DNA of 64,000 nucleotides from Pelagibacteraceae bacterium AG-422-I02 (GCA_003213555.1 QCMS01000001.1:1-64000), one strand, 5' to 3'. Shown: positions 53,133 to 64,000, numbered from the stretch's first letter. A program made the numbers and translations. Notes: generated by a model from the letters alone, not told the origin.

Positions 53133-53692
53133 TATTTTCTAAAAATCTTAATAATTGCTTCTGGAAATGCTCTATATTCCAATTTTTGTGTTTTTTTTTT
53201 TAAATCACTTTCATTATCTGTATTCTTGATAAAAAATGATTTTTGAATTATTGAAATCCCGCTATCTAGTTTTTCACTAACATAATGAACAGTGCATCCT
53301 GCTTTTTTTTCTTTTTCTTTTATCATTCTGGTAAAAGTATTTAGCCCTTTAAATTTAGGAAGTAGAGACGGATGGATATTAATAATTTTCTTGTGATAAT
53401 TCATTATTAAATTATTTGGAATAATTTTCATATATCCTGCAAGACAAATAAAAGTAATATTAAATTTTTTTAGATTTATTAAAATTTTATTTTCATAATT
53501 ATTTTTATTGGTATTAATAGTTAAATATGGAATTTTATATTTTTTGGCAAAATTTATTCCATTAGCTTCTCTATTATTGCTTATTACTAAACTTATTTTA
53601 ATTGGAAAACTATTATCCCTTGAATGAAAAATAAGATTTTTGAGATTTGAACCTTTTCCTGATATAAAAACACATGCTCTCTTTTTTACCAT
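53129..53692 (-). CDS. purN: Phosphoribosylglycinamide formyltransferase
   Basis: VFISGKGSNLKNLI, LAGYMKII, NIHPSLLPKFKG, GCTVHYVSEKLDSG. Confidence 0.95.
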   Translation of the reverse strand: MVKKRACVFISGKGSNLKNLIFHSRDNSFPIKISLVISNNREANGINFAKKYKIPYLTINTNKNNYENKILINLKKFNITFICLAGYMKIIPNNLIMNYHKKIINIHPSLLPKFKGLNTFTRMIKEKEKKAGCTVHYVSEKLDSGISIIQKSFFIKNTDNESDLKKKTQKLEYRAFPEAIIKIFRKY

Positions 53693-54714
53693 TTTAAAGA
53701 CTTTGATAAAACGACCCTTCTACTATTATTGGAAATAAACCCTATTTCATAAGGCTCAAATTTTTTATTAAAATATCTTTTAATTTTTGTTACATTTTTT
53801 TTATGGGTAATGACGCAAAAACCAATGCCACAATTAAAAGTTCTCATCATTTCTTTGTCTGAAATATTTTTTTGCTTTAACCATTTAAAAATTTTAAGTA
53901 TTTTTATTTTAGATAGATCAACGTTTAATGTAAGATTTGCTGGAACAGATCTTAGAAGATTTTCTATCAAACCACCACCAGTAATATGAGCAGCTGCATT
54001 TATTAGATCTTTATCAGCTAATTTTAAAATTTCTTTTGTATAAATTTTTGTAGGTTTTAATATTTCCTTTTTAAAATTTGATGAAATATTTTGTCTTTTT
54101 AAAATAGATCTCACAAGAGAATATCCATTTGAATGAATTCCGTTTGACGGAATTGCTAAAACAATATCATTCTCTTTGACATTTCCTTTATCTAGAATTT
54201 TTTTTTTTGAAACTATTCCAACACTAAAACCTGCTAAATCAAATTTATTTTTAGAGTAAGTGCCTGGCATCTCAGCTGTTTCTCCCCCGATTAATCGGCA
54301 GTCTGAAATTTTACATCCCTCAAATATGCCTCTAAGAATTTTTTTTGTTTTAACTAAATTTAATTTTCCAACTGCAATGTAATCTAAAAAAAATAATGGT
54401 TTTGCGCCTTGTACAATTAGATCGTTCACACACATAGCCACCAAATCAATTCCAATTGTATCTAATCTTTTAAATTTATTGGCTAACTCTATTTTGGTCC
54501 CGACACCATCAGTACATGAGACAATGACAGGGTTTTTAATTTTTAAATTACTAATATCAAACAAAGAACCAAATCCTCCAATAATGTCTTTTTTACCAAA
54601 GCCCTTCTTTTTTTTGTCATTTTTTTTTGATATTTTAGTTATATGATTAACCAATTTATTAGCCAAGGAAATGTTAACACCACTTTTTTTATAACTATTT
54701 TGACTTTTTTTCAT
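53686..54714 (-). CDS. purM: Phosphoribosylaminoimidazole synthetase (AIR synthetase)
   Basis: KKSGVNISLANKLV, VSCTDGVGTKIELA, LIGGETAEMPGTY, HITGGGLIENL. Confidence 0.97.
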   Translation of the reverse strand: MKKSQNSYKKSGVNISLANKLVNHITKISKKNDKKKKGFGKKDIIGGFGSLFDISNLKIKNPVIVSCTDGVGTKIELANKFKRLDTIGIDLVAMCVNDLIVQGAKPLFFLDYIAVGKLNLVKTKKILRGIFEGCKISDCRLIGGETAEMPGTYSKNKFDLAGFSVGIVSKKKILDKGNVKENDIVLAIPSNGIHSNGYSLVRSILKRQNISSNFKKEILKPTKIYTKEILKLADKDLINAAAHITGGGLIENLLRSVPANLTLNVDLSKIKILKIFKWLKQKNISDKEMMRTFNCGIGFCVITHKKNVTKIKRYFNKKFEPYEIGFISNNSRRVVLSKSLKW

Positions 54715-54737
54715 TTATAAATTGATAATTAATTTTT

Positions 54738-55784
54738 ATGAAATTTAACAAACTTATTACACTCATTTTAATTGTTTTTTTAAAAACTGAAACTCTTTTA
54801 TCTCAAAATAATCTTTTTAATGTTAATAATATTGAATTAGAAAAAAATGATAAAACTACAAATGATGATTTAGCAGATAAAGCTATTAAAAAAGGCTTTG
54901 ATCAACTAATTGTCAAAATTTTATTAAAAGAAGATGTAGGAAAATTTAAGAATTTGAATTTTTCCACAGTAAAGCAACTTGTAACCTTTTATCAAATTTC
55001 AAATTTAACTGACGAAAAAACAGATAGAGACTTAGTCAATTTTAGTGTTACATTTGACAAAGAGAAAGTGCATCGACTGTTTTTTGAGAGAGGTATATCG
55101 TACTCTGATATTTCAGATAGAGAGTTATATGTATTACCAATATTTATAGAAAACGATGAAGTTAATATTTTTAATAATAATTTTTTTTATACAAATTGGA
55201 ATAACTTTTATAAAAATGATTTAATAGAATTTATTCTACCCTTAGAAAATATTGAAATAATTCAAAAAATTAATAAAAATAAAAATAGTTTAATTAATTT
55301 AAATATAAGTAATTTATTTGAAGAATATCCAAGTAAAAATTTAGCAATTGTGCTCATAGAGAAAAAAAAAAATTTTGAAAAAAAAATATATATAAAATCA
55401 CGAATACAAGAAAAGAATATATCTAAGAGTATTAATATAACAATAAGAAATGAAAAATTAAAAGATTACAAAGAGATAATAATTGAAGACTTAAAAATAG
55501 AATTAATTGATTTAGTAAAAGCAGCGAATTTAATTGATATCAGGACACCGTCCTTTTTGAACGTAAAGTTAAATCTTAATAAAAAAAGTAATTTGGTTGA
55601 GTTAAATTCAAGATTACAAAATATTGATTTAATTGAAAATATCTTTGTCCAAGAGTTTAATAAAGATACCATGAGACTCAGAATTAAATATTTAGGTAAA
55701 CTTGAAAAAATTTTAAATCAGCTTAAAAAAAAAAATATTAATTTACAGTTCATTAATGAGCAATGGGTTATTAAAACATTATAA
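54738..55784 (+). CDS. DUF2066 domain secreted protein
   Basis: Signal peptide; position between purM and hda; ...ADKAIKKGFDQLIVKIL... Confidence 0.7.
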   Translation: MKFNKLITLILIVFLKTETLLSQNNLFNVNNIELEKNDKTTNDDLADKAIKKGFDQLIVKILLKEDVGKFKNLNFSTVKQLVTFYQISNLTDEKTDRDLVNFSVTFDKEKVHRLFFERGISYSDISDRELYVLPIFIENDEVNIFNNNFFYTNWNNFYKNDLIEFILPLENIEIIQKINKNKNSLINLNISNLFEEYPSKNLAIVLIEKKKNFEKKIYIKSRIQEKNISKSINITIRNEKLKDYKEIIIEDLKIELIDLVKAANLIDIRTPSFLNVKLNLNKKSNLVELNSRLQNIDLIENIFVQEFNKDTMRLRIKYLGKLEKILNQLKKKNINLQFINEQWVIKTL

Positions 55785-55785
55785 G

Positions 55786-56442
55786 ATGGATCAACTTATT
55801 TTCAAATTTCCATTTGTAAAAAAATATAATAAGCAAGATTTTTTCGTTTCTAGCAATAATTTTTCTGCCTACAAATTAGTTGAAAGTTGGCCTAAATGGC
55901 CTGGAAAATGGTTAAATATTTTTGGAACTTCTGGATGTGGCAAAACGCATTTAGCTAAAATATTAGAACATAAAATAGAAAAAATTAAGTTAATAGACGC
56001 GCAATATATAAATGATGATGTTATTCAAGATTTAAATAATTTTGATTGTTTAATAATTGATAGCTTTAATTATAATATTGATGAAAATCTATTTTATTCA
56101 ATACTTAATCAATCTAAGCAATTAGAAAACTATATACTAATAAACTCTGTTGTCTCAATAAATAGTGGAAAGTTTAAGTTAAAAGACTTAAAATCAAGAG
56201 TAAACAGCTTCGTCTATATGGGAATTGAACTACCAACAGATGATTTGTTAAAAGTAATTATCTCAAAAACTCTGTCAGACAAACAAATAAATGTTAATCC
56301 TAAAATTTCAGACTACATTATTAACAATGTCGATAGATCTTATGAAAAAATGATAAAATTTCTTAAAGAAGTTGATGAATTCTCTTTATCTACTGGTAAA
56401 TCGATAAATATTAATCTAATAAAAAAAGTATTAAATAAATGA
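55786..56442 (+). CDS. hda: DnaA regulatory inactivator Hda-like P-loop ATPase
   Basis: WPKWPGKWLNIFGTSGCGKTHLAKIL, DCLIIDSFN; internal start MDQLIFKFPF. Confidence 0.85.
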   Translation: MDQLIFKFPFVKKYNKQDFFVSSNNFSAYKLVESWPKWPGKWLNIFGTSGCGKTHLAKILEHKIEKIKLIDAQYINDDVIQDLNNFDCLIIDSFNYNIDENLFYSILNQSKQLENYILINSVVSINSGKFKLKDLKSRVNSFVYMGIELPTDDLLKVIISKTLSDKQINVNPKISDYIINNVDRSYEKMIKFLKEVDEFSLSTGKSININLIKKVLNK

Positions 56443-58226
56443 ATAAATATAGAACACACAATTGTTCAGAATTAAGTGAAAAAGAAATAGATAAAAAAGT
56501 TTATCTTTCAGGTTGGCTTCACAGAAAAAGAGATCATGGAAATTTATTATTTATAGATTTAAGAGATCATTATGGGATGACTCAATGTGTGATTGAAAAT
56601 GATAATAATTTTTTTCCAATTTTGGAAAAATCAAAACCTGAGTCAGTTTTGAAGATTGGAGGCAAGGTAGTTAAAAGATCAGTTGGAACTGAAAATTTAG
56701 ATTTAAAAACTGGTAAAATTGAAATTGCGATAGAGACAGTAGAAGTTTTATCGAACGCAAAAGAATTACCTATGCCAGTTTTTGGCGAACAAGACTACCC
56801 TGAAGAGATAAGATTAAAATATAGATTTATCGATTTAAGAAGAGAAGAAATGCACAATAATATAATATTAAGATCAAAAGTAATTTCTTTTATTAGGGCT
56901 GAAATGTTAAAATTAGGATTTCTTGAGTATCAGACTCCAATTTTAACTTCTTCAAGTCCAGAGGGAGCAAGAGATTTTCTAGTACCTAGTAGATTAAATC
57001 CAGGAAAATTTTATGCTTTACCTCAAGCACCTCAACAATTTAAGCAATTAATCATGGTTTCGGGTTTTGATAAATATTTTCAAATAGCTCCTTGTTTCAG
57101 AGATGAAGATGCTAGAGCAGACAGAAGTCCTGGAGAATTCTATCAATTAGATTTAGAGATGTCATTTGTTGAGCAAGAGGATGTTTTTAACGTTGTTGAA
57201 AAATTGATGGTTAGTTTATTTAAAAATTTTTCATCAAAAAAAATATTAAATGAAAAATTTCCAAGAATATCTTTTATGGACTCTATGAAAAAGTATGGAA
57301 CTGATAAACCAGATTTAAGAAACCCACTAATTATTCATGATATTACTAAAATTTTTTTTAGAGATGATGTAAAATTCGAAATATTTAAACAATTAGTGGA
57401 ATCTGGTTCAATTGTTAGAGCCATAGTTACAAAAAATACAAAAGATATGCCAAGAAGTTTTTTTGATAATATTGACAAATGGGCAAAAGAACAAGGAGCT
57501 TCAGGGTTAGCATACTTTACATTTGAGCAAGATAAAATATTAAAAGGTAAAGGGCCAGTAGGAAAATTTTTTGGTGAAAACTCACTCAAAGAAATCATGA
57601 AAATTTGTAATGCTGAAATAGGTGACAGTATTTTTCTTGCTTGTGGAAAAGAAAATGAAATTTTGAAAATTCTTTCATCAGCTAGAGACAAAATTGGCAA
57701 AGATCTTAAAATTATTGATAAAGATAAATTTGCATTTTGTTGGATTGTCGATTATCCAATGTATGAGTTTGATGAAAAAACAAAAAAAATTATTTTTAGT
57801 CACAACCCCTTTTCAATGCCACAAGGAGACATTAAAAAAATAAATTTTGAAAAACCTTTAGAAATAAAAGCTTATCAATACGATATAGTATGTAATGGCG
57901 TTGAACTATCTTCAGGTGCAATAAGAAATTATATCCCGGACCTAATGTATAAATTATTTTCTATAGCTGGCTACAGTGAAAAAGAAGTAAATGAAAAGTT
58001 TAGCGGTATGATAAATGCATTTTCTTATGGTGCTCCACCACACGGAGGTATAGCACCTGGAATCGATAGAATTGTAATGTTACTGGCAGAAAAAGAAAAT
58101 ATAAGAGAGGTAACGCTTTTTCCAATGAATCAAAATGCTCAGGATTTAATGATGCAAGCACCTTCCGAGGTTGATGAAACTCAATTAAAAGAATTAAGTA
58201 TTAAAAAAGACCTTAAAAAAAATTAA
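56439..58226 (+). CDS. aspS: Aspartyl-tRNA synthetase
   Basis: [56 protein letters not shown]. Confidence 0.98.
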   Translation: MNKYRTHNCSELSEKEIDKKVYLSGWLHRKRDHGNLLFIDLRDHYGMTQCVIENDNNFFPILEKSKPESVLKIGGKVVKRSVGTENLDLKTGKIEIAIETVEVLSNAKELPMPVFGEQDYPEEIRLKYRFIDLRREEMHNNIILRSKVISFIRAEMLKLGFLEYQTPILTSSSPEGARDFLVPSRLNPGKFYALPQAPQQFKQLIMVSGFDKYFQIAPCFRDEDARADRSPGEFYQLDLEMSFVEQEDVFNVVEKLMVSLFKNFSSKKILNEKFPRISFMDSMKKYGTDKPDLRNPLIIHDITKIFFRDDVKFEIFKQLVESGSIVRAIVTKNTKDMPRSFFDNIDKWAKEQGASGLAYFTFEQDKILKGKGPVGKFFGENSLKEIMKICNAEIGDSIFLACGKENEILKILSSARDKIGKDLKIIDKDKFAFCWIVDYPMYEFDEKTKKIIFSHNPFSMPQGDIKKINFEKPLEIKAYQYDIVCNGVELSSGAIRNYIPDLMYKLFSIAGYSEKEVNEKFSGMINAFSYGAPPHGGIAPGIDRIVMLLAEKENIREVTLFPMNQNAQDLMMQAPSEVDETQLKELSIKKDLKKN

Positions 58227-59041
58227 TTTTTGGATTTAAGATTTATCCTTACGTCAGATAAATCCACTAATTTTTCTTCATAATTGCTTCTAACAAAACC
58301 TTTAGAAGTTATATTTTTTACAATTTTAAGGAATTTATCATTATCATTTTCATTTGACACACTTTTCGTACTAGCAATCGATGGCGTATGAGCAAGTTCT
58401 TCTTTACCTAAATATGAAATTGCTAGCTCTCTGAAAACATAATCAAGAATTGATGAAGCGCTTAGTATTCTGTCATTACCTATCACATGACCTGATGGTT
58501 CAAATTTTGTATCAATAAAAGCATCTACATACTCTTCAAGCGGAACTCCGTACTGCAATCCAAGAGAAATTGCAATCGCAAAATTATTCATCATTGCTTT
58601 TACTAATTCTCCTTCTTTATTTGTATCAATAAAAATTTCTCCTATTTTTCCATCATCATATTCTCCAGTATGTAAATAAACTTTATGATCTCCTATCTGT
58701 GCTTTTTGGATATAACCTTTTCTTCTATCAGGCATTCTAAATCTATCTTTATTTTTTATTTTAAGATTGACTGAATTTTCATTACTATCCGTTTTTGGGC
58801 TTTTTATTTTGTTAGTTATATTTTTGGTTAAATTACTATCAATTTTTACATCTTTTGTTTTATTATCTTTCACATTACCTAATTTTTTTGTTTTACGATT
58901 ATTAAGTTTTACGTCTATAACCTCAACTTCCCCATCAGTTCTTTTATCAATTTTAGAAAGTTCTGAGTCATCTAAGGTTTCTAATGTGTGTAGAGTTTTA
59001 AATGTACATGTGTAGTAAGTTTCAACAATATATTTTTTCAT
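58223..59041 (-). CDS. Stand-alone NrdJ C-terminal-like (TSCPD-type) protein
   Basis: [85 protein letters not shown] resembles the C-terminal part of B12-dependent ribonucleotide reductases. Confidence 0.8.
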   Translation of the reverse strand: MKKYIVETYYTCTFKTLHTLETLDDSELSKIDKRTDGEVEVIDVKLNNRKTKKLGNVKDNKTKDVKIDSNLTKNITNKIKSPKTDSNENSVNLKIKNKDRFRMPDRRKGYIQKAQIGDHKVYLHTGEYDDGKIGEIFIDTNKEGELVKAMMNNFAIAISLGLQYGVPLEEYVDAFIDTKFEPSGHVIGNDRILSASSILDYVFRELAISYLGKEELAHTPSIASTKSVSNENDNDKFLKIVKNITSKGFVRSNYEEKLVDLSDVRINLKSKN

Positions 59042-59135
59042 AATATTTATGGAATCCCTTTATTTAGATATATATTAATTGTATAATGTGTCTATTACTT
59101 AATAATACAATTAAGAATTGTGTGGATTTAAAAAA

Positions 59136-59486
59136 ATGATTTTTAAAATAATATTTACTTGGTGGAATAGACAAACTTTTGGAACTTTTTTAAAGACTTT
59201 ATTCTTTGGTAAATTTATGGGATCAGATGATTATGGAAATAAGTATTACAGAAGTAAGAATGATGAACGTTGGGTCGTATATGCAAAAAATATAGAGGCA
59301 ACTAAAATCACTTCTGACTGGTATTTATGGATCCACCATACAATCGATAAAATACCAGAGAATAAAGAAAAAAAATATCAATGGCAAAAGAAACACTTAG
59401 AAAATCAAACTGGAACAAACAACAGCTTTAAACCTGTCAAAATAAAAAAAAATGAAATAAAAAAAAAATATGAGACTTGGAAATAA
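59136..59486 (+). CDS. NADH:ubiquinone oxidoreductase 17.2 kDa (NDUFA12) family protein
   Basis: TLFFGKFMGSDDYGNKYYRSKNDERWVVYA, WYLWIHHTIDKIPE. Confidence 0.92.
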   Translation: MIFKIIFTWWNRQTFGTFLKTLFFGKFMGSDDYGNKYYRSKNDERWVVYAKNIEATKITSDWYLWIHHTIDKIPENKEKKYQWQKKHLENQTGTNNSFKPVKIKKNEIKKKYETWK

Positions 59487-59970
59487 ATTATACTTATTTA
59501 TTTATTTTTTTCTTTATTTAAATATTTCCTTTGCTGAAGATAGAATAACCTCAACGCCATTAATGAATATTGATGAAATAAAACCTAGTTTTGAGGTCTT
59601 GGATGAAAAAAATGAAAATAGTTCATTAAATAAAAATTTAAAAGAGAAACAAATTGTAAATATACTTAAACCCTCTCAAGCTATTTTAATTGGACTGGAC
59701 AAGATTACAGCGAAATCGTCAGAACTTGTTATTAATTTAAATGAAACAACAAAATTTGGACCATTAGAAATAAAAATTTTGAAATGTGGTAAAGTAAAAG
59801 TTGATAATAAAGATGATAGCGTTGCCTATATGCAAGTGAAAGATTTGACGAAAAATGAAAATGAAAAAGTTTTTATATTTAATGGCTGGATGTTTGCGTC
59901 AGACCCAAGTCTTACACCCTTTGATCATGCTATTTATAATCTACAACTAGTAAATTGTAATAAAGCTTAA
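59470..59970 (+). CDS. DUF2155 secreted protein
   Basis: Signal peptide; FGPLEIKILKCGKV..., IFNGWMFASDPSLTPFDHAIYNLQLVNC; adjacency to NDUFA12-family gene and accCB. Confidence 0.82.
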   Translation: MRLGNKLYLFIYFFLYLNISFAEDRITSTPLMNIDEIKPSFEVLDEKNENSSLNKNLKEKQIVNILKPSQAILIGLDKITAKSSELVINLNETTKFGPLEIKILKCGKVKVDNKDDSVAYMQVKDLTKNENEKVFIFNGWMFASDPSLTPFDHAIYNLQLVNCNKA

Positions 59971-61304
59971 TAAAATTTTTCTTTACCGAGCCAGTTAGTA
60001 TCAAAATCAGAATTAATAAATTTTTTATGATTTAATATTTTTTTATGCAAATCTATAGTTGTAGTTATTCCTTCTAAGACAAATTCGTCAAGTGATCTTA
60101 ATGTTCTTTGAATTGCTTCAGTTCTATTCCTTCCTTTGCAAATTACCTTAGCTATTAAACTGTCATAAAAAGGAGTAATTTTACATCCTTGAAAAATAGA
60201 TCCATCAACTCTAGTTCTAAATCCAGAGGGTTGATGACAGACGCTGATAGTTCCTGGGCTTGGTTGAAAATCTAAAGCTGGATTTTCTGCATTAATCCTA
60301 CATTCAATTGTATGACCTCTAGGATTTATATCACTTTGTTGCAAAGCTGTATCTCCAGTAAAGGCAATCCAAAGTTGCTCTTTTACAATATCTATTCCAG
60401 TTTGAACTTCTGTAACTGGGTGCTCTACTTGAACTCTTGTATTCATTTCAAGAAAATAAAATTTTCCATTTTCGTAAATAAATTCAACAGTTCCTGCTCC
60501 CTCATAATTTATCTGTTCAACCATTTTTACAGTTTTTTTAAAAAGATCTTTTCTTATTTCGTCAGTTAAAACCGGACTTGGAGTTTCCTCTATCAATTTT
60601 TGATGTCTTCTTTGAACAGAACAATCTCTTTCTGCTAGATGTATTGTTTTATTTTTACCAGACATCACCTGAACTTCTATATGTCTTGGATTTTTAAAAT
60701 ACTTTTCAATGTATAATTCGTCATTATTAAAAAATTTTTTTGCTTCAGATTTAGCAGTAAGAAATAAATTTTCTAATTGACTCTCTTCCTCTACAATCTT
60801 CATGCCTTTACCACCACCACCCCCAGCTGCTTTAATCAAAACAGGATAACCTATGTTTTTACATATAGATTTAGCTTCAGCAAATGACTTTACTCCACCT
60901 TCAGAGCCTTCAATGATAGGTAAACCAAATTTTTTTGCTATTCTTTTTGCTTCAATTTTGTCTCCCATTTTTGAAATTATCTCTGCACTTGGACCTATAA
61001 ATTTTATACCATGTTTATTTACAATCTCAGAAAATTTTGCATTTTCAGATAAAAAACCATAACCTGGGTGTATTGCTTCAGCTCCAGTTAAATCAACTGC
61101 TGACATTATAGATGAAATATTTAAATAACTGTTTTGTGGTTGATGCGATCCTATGCAAACACTCTCATCAGCTAATCTTACATGCATTGACTCCGCATCA
61201 ACATCAGAATGAACCGCAACGGTTTTTATTCCCCATTCTTTACATGCTCGAATAACCCTAACAGCTATTTCTCCTCTATTAGCTATTAAAACTTTTTTGA
61301 ACAT
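59967..61304 (-). CDS. accC: Acetyl-CoA carboxylase, biotin carboxylase subunit
   Basis: KVLIANRGEIAVRVIRAC, IHPGYGFLSENA, AAGGGGGKGMK, EMNTRVQVEHPVTE. Confidence 0.98.
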   Translation of the reverse strand: MFKKVLIANRGEIAVRVIRACKEWGIKTVAVHSDVDAESMHVRLADESVCIGSHQPQNSYLNISSIMSAVDLTGAEAIHPGYGFLSENAKFSEIVNKHGIKFIGPSAEIISKMGDKIEAKRIAKKFGLPIIEGSEGGVKSFAEAKSICKNIGYPVLIKAAGGGGGKGMKIVEEESQLENLFLTAKSEAKKFFNNDELYIEKYFKNPRHIEVQVMSGKNKTIHLAERDCSVQRRHQKLIEETPSPVLTDEIRKDLFKKTVKMVEQINYEGAGTVEFIYENGKFYFLEMNTRVQVEHPVTEVQTGIDIVKEQLWIAFTGDTALQQSDINPRGHTIECRINAENPALDFQPSPGTISVCHQPSGFRTRVDGSIFQGCKITPFYDSLIAKVICKGRNRTEAIQRTLRSLDEFVLEGITTTIDLHKKILNHKKFINSDFDTNWLGKEKFY

Positions 61305-61310
61305 TTATAT

Positions 61311-61736
61311 TTATTTGAGAATAACCAAAGTTTGACCAAACTCAACTGGCTGACCATCCTCTACTAAAATTTTTTTTACTTCACCATCCGAAGTTGAAGG
61401 TACGTGATTCATTGTTTTCATTGCCTCAACAATCATTACAGTTTGACCTTTTTTTATTTTATCTCCAATTTCAACAAATTTTTTAGCTCCTGGTTCTGCA
61501 GCTAAATATGCTGTTCCAATAATTGGAGATTTTACTCTTATTCCATCACCTTCGTCAGAAGATTTTAAAACAGCTTTATTCTGAGGAGTTACTGCACTTG
61601 TTTTTGCCTGTTCAATTCCTTTGGATGCTTTTGAAACTTTAATTTTTGTTTGGCCATCTTGGTACTCTAACTCAGTCAGCTCAAATTCTTTTAGATTATC
61701 TACAAGTTCTTTAATTAGTTTTTTATCAATTTTCAT
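61311..61736 (-). CDS. accB: Acetyl-CoA carboxylase biotin carboxyl carrier protein
   Basis: VMIVEAMKTMNHVPSTSDG biotinylation motif. Confidence 0.97.
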   Translation of the reverse strand: MKIDKKLIKELVDNLKEFELTELEYQDGQTKIKVSKASKGIEQAKTSAVTPQNKAVLKSSDEGDGIRVKSPIIGTAYLAAEPGAKKFVEIGDKIKKGQTVMIVEAMKTMNHVPSTSDGEVKKILVEDGQPVEFGQTLVILK

Positions 61737-62169
61737 TATTTAAATATTTTTTTATGGCTTCTAGTGACATTATATACCCATTAATTCCAAAACCACAAAT
61801 TACCCCTTTAGCAACTTTACTTATCAAAGACTTATGTCTGAAATCTTCTCTATTATAAATATTACTGATATGCAATTCAATTATCGGAATTTTCAATATT
61901 TTTAAAGCATCATGAATAGCAACAGATGTATGAGTATACCCACCCGCATTAATAATTAGTCCGTCTTGATTATTCCTTGAATTTTGAATTTGAGTAACCA
62001 GTTCACCCTCCATATTAGACTGAAATAAAGATAGTTTTATTTTATTTTTAGTCGCAAAATCATTACATTTTTTTTCAATGTCATTAAGAGAAAAACTTCC
62101 ATATTGATTTCTTTCTCTTTCACCTAAAAGGTTGAGGTTTGGCCCATTAAGAATTATAATTTTATACAT
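61726..62169 (-). CDS. aroQ: Type II 3-dehydroquinate dehydratase
   Basis: MYKIIILNGPNLNLLGERERNQYGS, INAGGYTHTSVAIHDAL, ELHISNIYNREDFRHKS. Confidence 0.96.
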   Translation of the reverse strand: MYKIIILNGPNLNLLGERERNQYGSFSLNDIEKKCNDFATKNKIKLSLFQSNMEGELVTQIQNSRNNQDGLIINAGGYTHTSVAIHDALKILKIPIIELHISNIYNREDFRHKSLISKVAKGVICGFGINGYIMSLEAIKKYLNNEN

Positions 62170-62197
62170 AAATTTCTCGATATTGAATAACTTAATT

Positions 62198-62401
62198 ATG
62201 GCAAAAATACAATTAAATGGAAAAAAAGTTACTATCAACTCTAACTATACTTTATCAGATCTTATTAAAAAGTATAAATTAATTAATAAAAAAATTGCTA
62301 TAGAGCATAATGGAATAATTATCCCAAAAGTAAAGTATAATAAAAAATTCTTAAAAAATAATGATAGAGTAGAAATAGTTCACTTTATAGGAGGCGGTTA
62401 A
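62198..62401 (+). CDS. thiS: Thiamine biosynthesis sulfur carrier protein ThiS
   Basis: [13 protein letters not shown]...[10 protein letters not shown] with terminal GG. Confidence 0.92.
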   Translation: MAKIQLNGKKVTINSNYTLSDLIKKYKLINKKIAIEHNGIIIPKVKYNKKFLKNNDRVEIVHFIGGG

Positions 62402-62402
62402 A

Positions 62403-63176
62403 TTGAAAAAAGATACTTTTAAAATTGCAGGTAAAATTTTAAGATCTAGATTGATTGTAGGAACAGGAAAATACAAAAACTTCCATGAGACTGCTAAAGC
62501 TATTAAAGCTTCAGGAGCAGATATGGTTACAGTTGCTGTTAGAAGAGTTAATATAATAGATAAAAAAAAACCGATATTAACGGATTATTTAAATCCAAAA
62601 AAAATAGTTTATCTCCCAAATACAGCTGGATGTTTTAATTCAGAGGAAGCTTTAAGAACTTTACGATTGGCTCGTGAGATGGGGGGATGGAAATTAGTAA
62701 AGCTTGAAGTTTTAGGGGACAAAAAAACTCTTTATCCAAATATGATTGAAACTATTAAATCTACTAAAATTCTTGTAAAGGAAGGATTTAAAGTATTGGT
62801 TTATTGCACAGATGATCCTTTACTTGCAAAGAAACTTGAGGATAATGGGGCATCAGCTATAATGCCTTTAGCATCTCCGATCGGTTCAGGGCTGGGAATA
62901 CAAAATAAAATAAACATCTCCTTGATTATAAAACAATCGAGAGTACCTGTAATAGTAGATGCTGGAATAGGAACAGCCTCGGACGCAACAATCGCAATGG
63001 AATTAGGTTGTGATGGGGTGTTAATCAACAGTGCGATAGCTAATTCTAAAAAACCAATATTAATGGCAAGAGCTTTTAAAGATGCAGTGGTTTCGGGAAG
63101 AAACTCATTCTTAGCTGGCAGAATGAAAAAAAACTATTTAGCTATACCAAGTTCACCGAATGATGGTTTAATTTAA
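62403..63176 (+). CDS. thiG: Thiazole synthase
   Basis: [56 protein letters not shown] start. Confidence 0.96.
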   Translation: MKKDTFKIAGKILRSRLIVGTGKYKNFHETAKAIKASGADMVTVAVRRVNIIDKKKPILTDYLNPKKIVYLPNTAGCFNSEEALRTLRLAREMGGWKLVKLEVLGDKKTLYPNMIETIKSTKILVKEGFKVLVYCTDDPLLAKKLEDNGASAIMPLASPIGSGLGIQNKINISLIIKQSRVPVIVDAGIGTASDATIAMELGCDGVLINSAIANSKKPILMARAFKDAVVSGRNSFLAGRMKKNYLAIPSSPNDGLI

Positions 63177-64000
63177 CTTTTCTTCCTTCTTACCCAAAGT
63201 GTTCTAATTTTTTTTTTTGTTTTTGTTTTTTTTTCTTTTTCTTTAGTTTTTGAGACAATTTTATTTTTACCCTTTTTTTCTTTAGCTAAAGTTTTGTTAG
63301 TCTTTTTTATTTCAATAATTGAATTTATATTCTCTACTGAGTTAATAAGTTTTTTGGACTTATTTAATAGGTCAATTTTATATTCAGGGATAACAAATTT
63401 ATCATTTGATAAAATTTTTACTTCAAACAAGTATTTTTTTTGAAAATACTTTAATTCATCCAATAAGTTTTTTTCTATATAAGTTTTAATTTTTACAGGC
63501 ACAAATGAGTTAATAATCTTGACTTTTTCTGTAAAAGCTAAATATTGAATTTTTTTTAAAATTTTTTGTGAAAATGACGAAATTGATAGTTGAGTCTCCC
63601 ATTTAATTGATCCTTCACGTAGTCTCTGCCTGGTCATTTCAAGTAATCCAAAATTACTTATTCTTCCAATTTGAATTCTAGCTCTATCTTTTCTAATACT
63701 TTCCCTCATTTTTTTTTCAACAATTCTTCTATTATAAAAATTCATCATATCGATAAAGTCGATAACTATTAAACCAGATAAATCTCTTAATTTTATTTGA
63801 TGAGCAATCTCTTCAGCTGCTTCTAAATTTGTATTTAATGCAGTTTTCTCAATATTCATTTGCTTTGTTGATTGTCCAGAATTAATATCAATGGAGACTA
63901 AAGCTTCAGTAGGATTAATTACCAAATATCCACCAGATTTTAACTTTACTGTTGGTTCATAAATGTTATTTAATTCTTTTTCTATATTAGCATCATAAAA
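63173..64000 (-). CDS. Ribonuclease E/G, C-terminal part (truncated by window edge)
   Basis: Frame open to the edge: ...[65 protein letters not shown]. Confidence 0.93.
   Translation of the reverse strand, partial: FYDANIEKELNNIYEPTVKLKSGGYLVINPTEALVSIDINSGQSTKQMNIEKTALNTNLEAAEEIAHQIKLRDLSGLIVIDFIDMMNFYNRRIVEKKMRESIRKDRARIQIGRISNFGLLEMTRQRLREGSIKWETQLSISSFSQKILKKIQYLAFTEKVKIINSFVPVKIKTYIEKNLLDELKYFQKKYLFEVKILSNDKFVIPEYKIDLLNKSKKLINSVENINSIIEIKKTNKTLAKEKKGKNKIVSKTKEKEKKTKTKKKIRTLWVRRKKS

Noticed and set aside
63200-63300. T-rich/A-rich homopolymer runs as a repeat element
   Set aside because: They encode the Lys-rich C-terminal tail of RNase E/G ([27 protein letters not shown]).
1-64000. CRISPR array, transposon, integrase or prophage
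   Set aside because: No regularly spaced direct repeats, transposase/integrase motifs or phage structural genes seen; content is syntenic core genome.

Overview
The window is an AT-rich, very compact chromosomal segment. Gene content and order match a Pelagibacterales (SAR11-type) alphaproteobacterium: proteorhodopsin followed by ferredoxin, ferredoxin reductase and GST; very short intergenic spaces; streamlined housekeeping genes. I support about 65 CDSs, one tRNA-Leu(GAG), two clear hairpins/terminators and several short palindromic candidate regulatory sites. glyS is truncated at the left edge and RNase E/G at the right edge. I see no CRISPR array, mobile element, prophage or rRNA. Most genes are ordinary core functions. 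The points most worth a second look are: (i) the proteorhodopsin operon, with blue-type Gln at the spectral tuning site, an 18-bp palindrome upstream, and an un-annotated 45-aa membrane micro-ORF between the rhodopsin terminator and the ferredoxin; (ii) an IMP dehydrogenase lacking the CBS (Bateman) module; (iii) a stand-alone NrdJ C-terminal/TSCPD-like protein; (iv) all 11 convergent gene pairs overlapping at their 3' ends, six by exactly 4 nt; (v) the acpP-gmk junction without fabF/mltG; (vi) a DksA-like protein that has lost most zinc-finger cysteines; (vii) an ALDH-DUF779 pair with a perfect hairpin in between. I found no convincing evidence of a wholly new multi-gene system.
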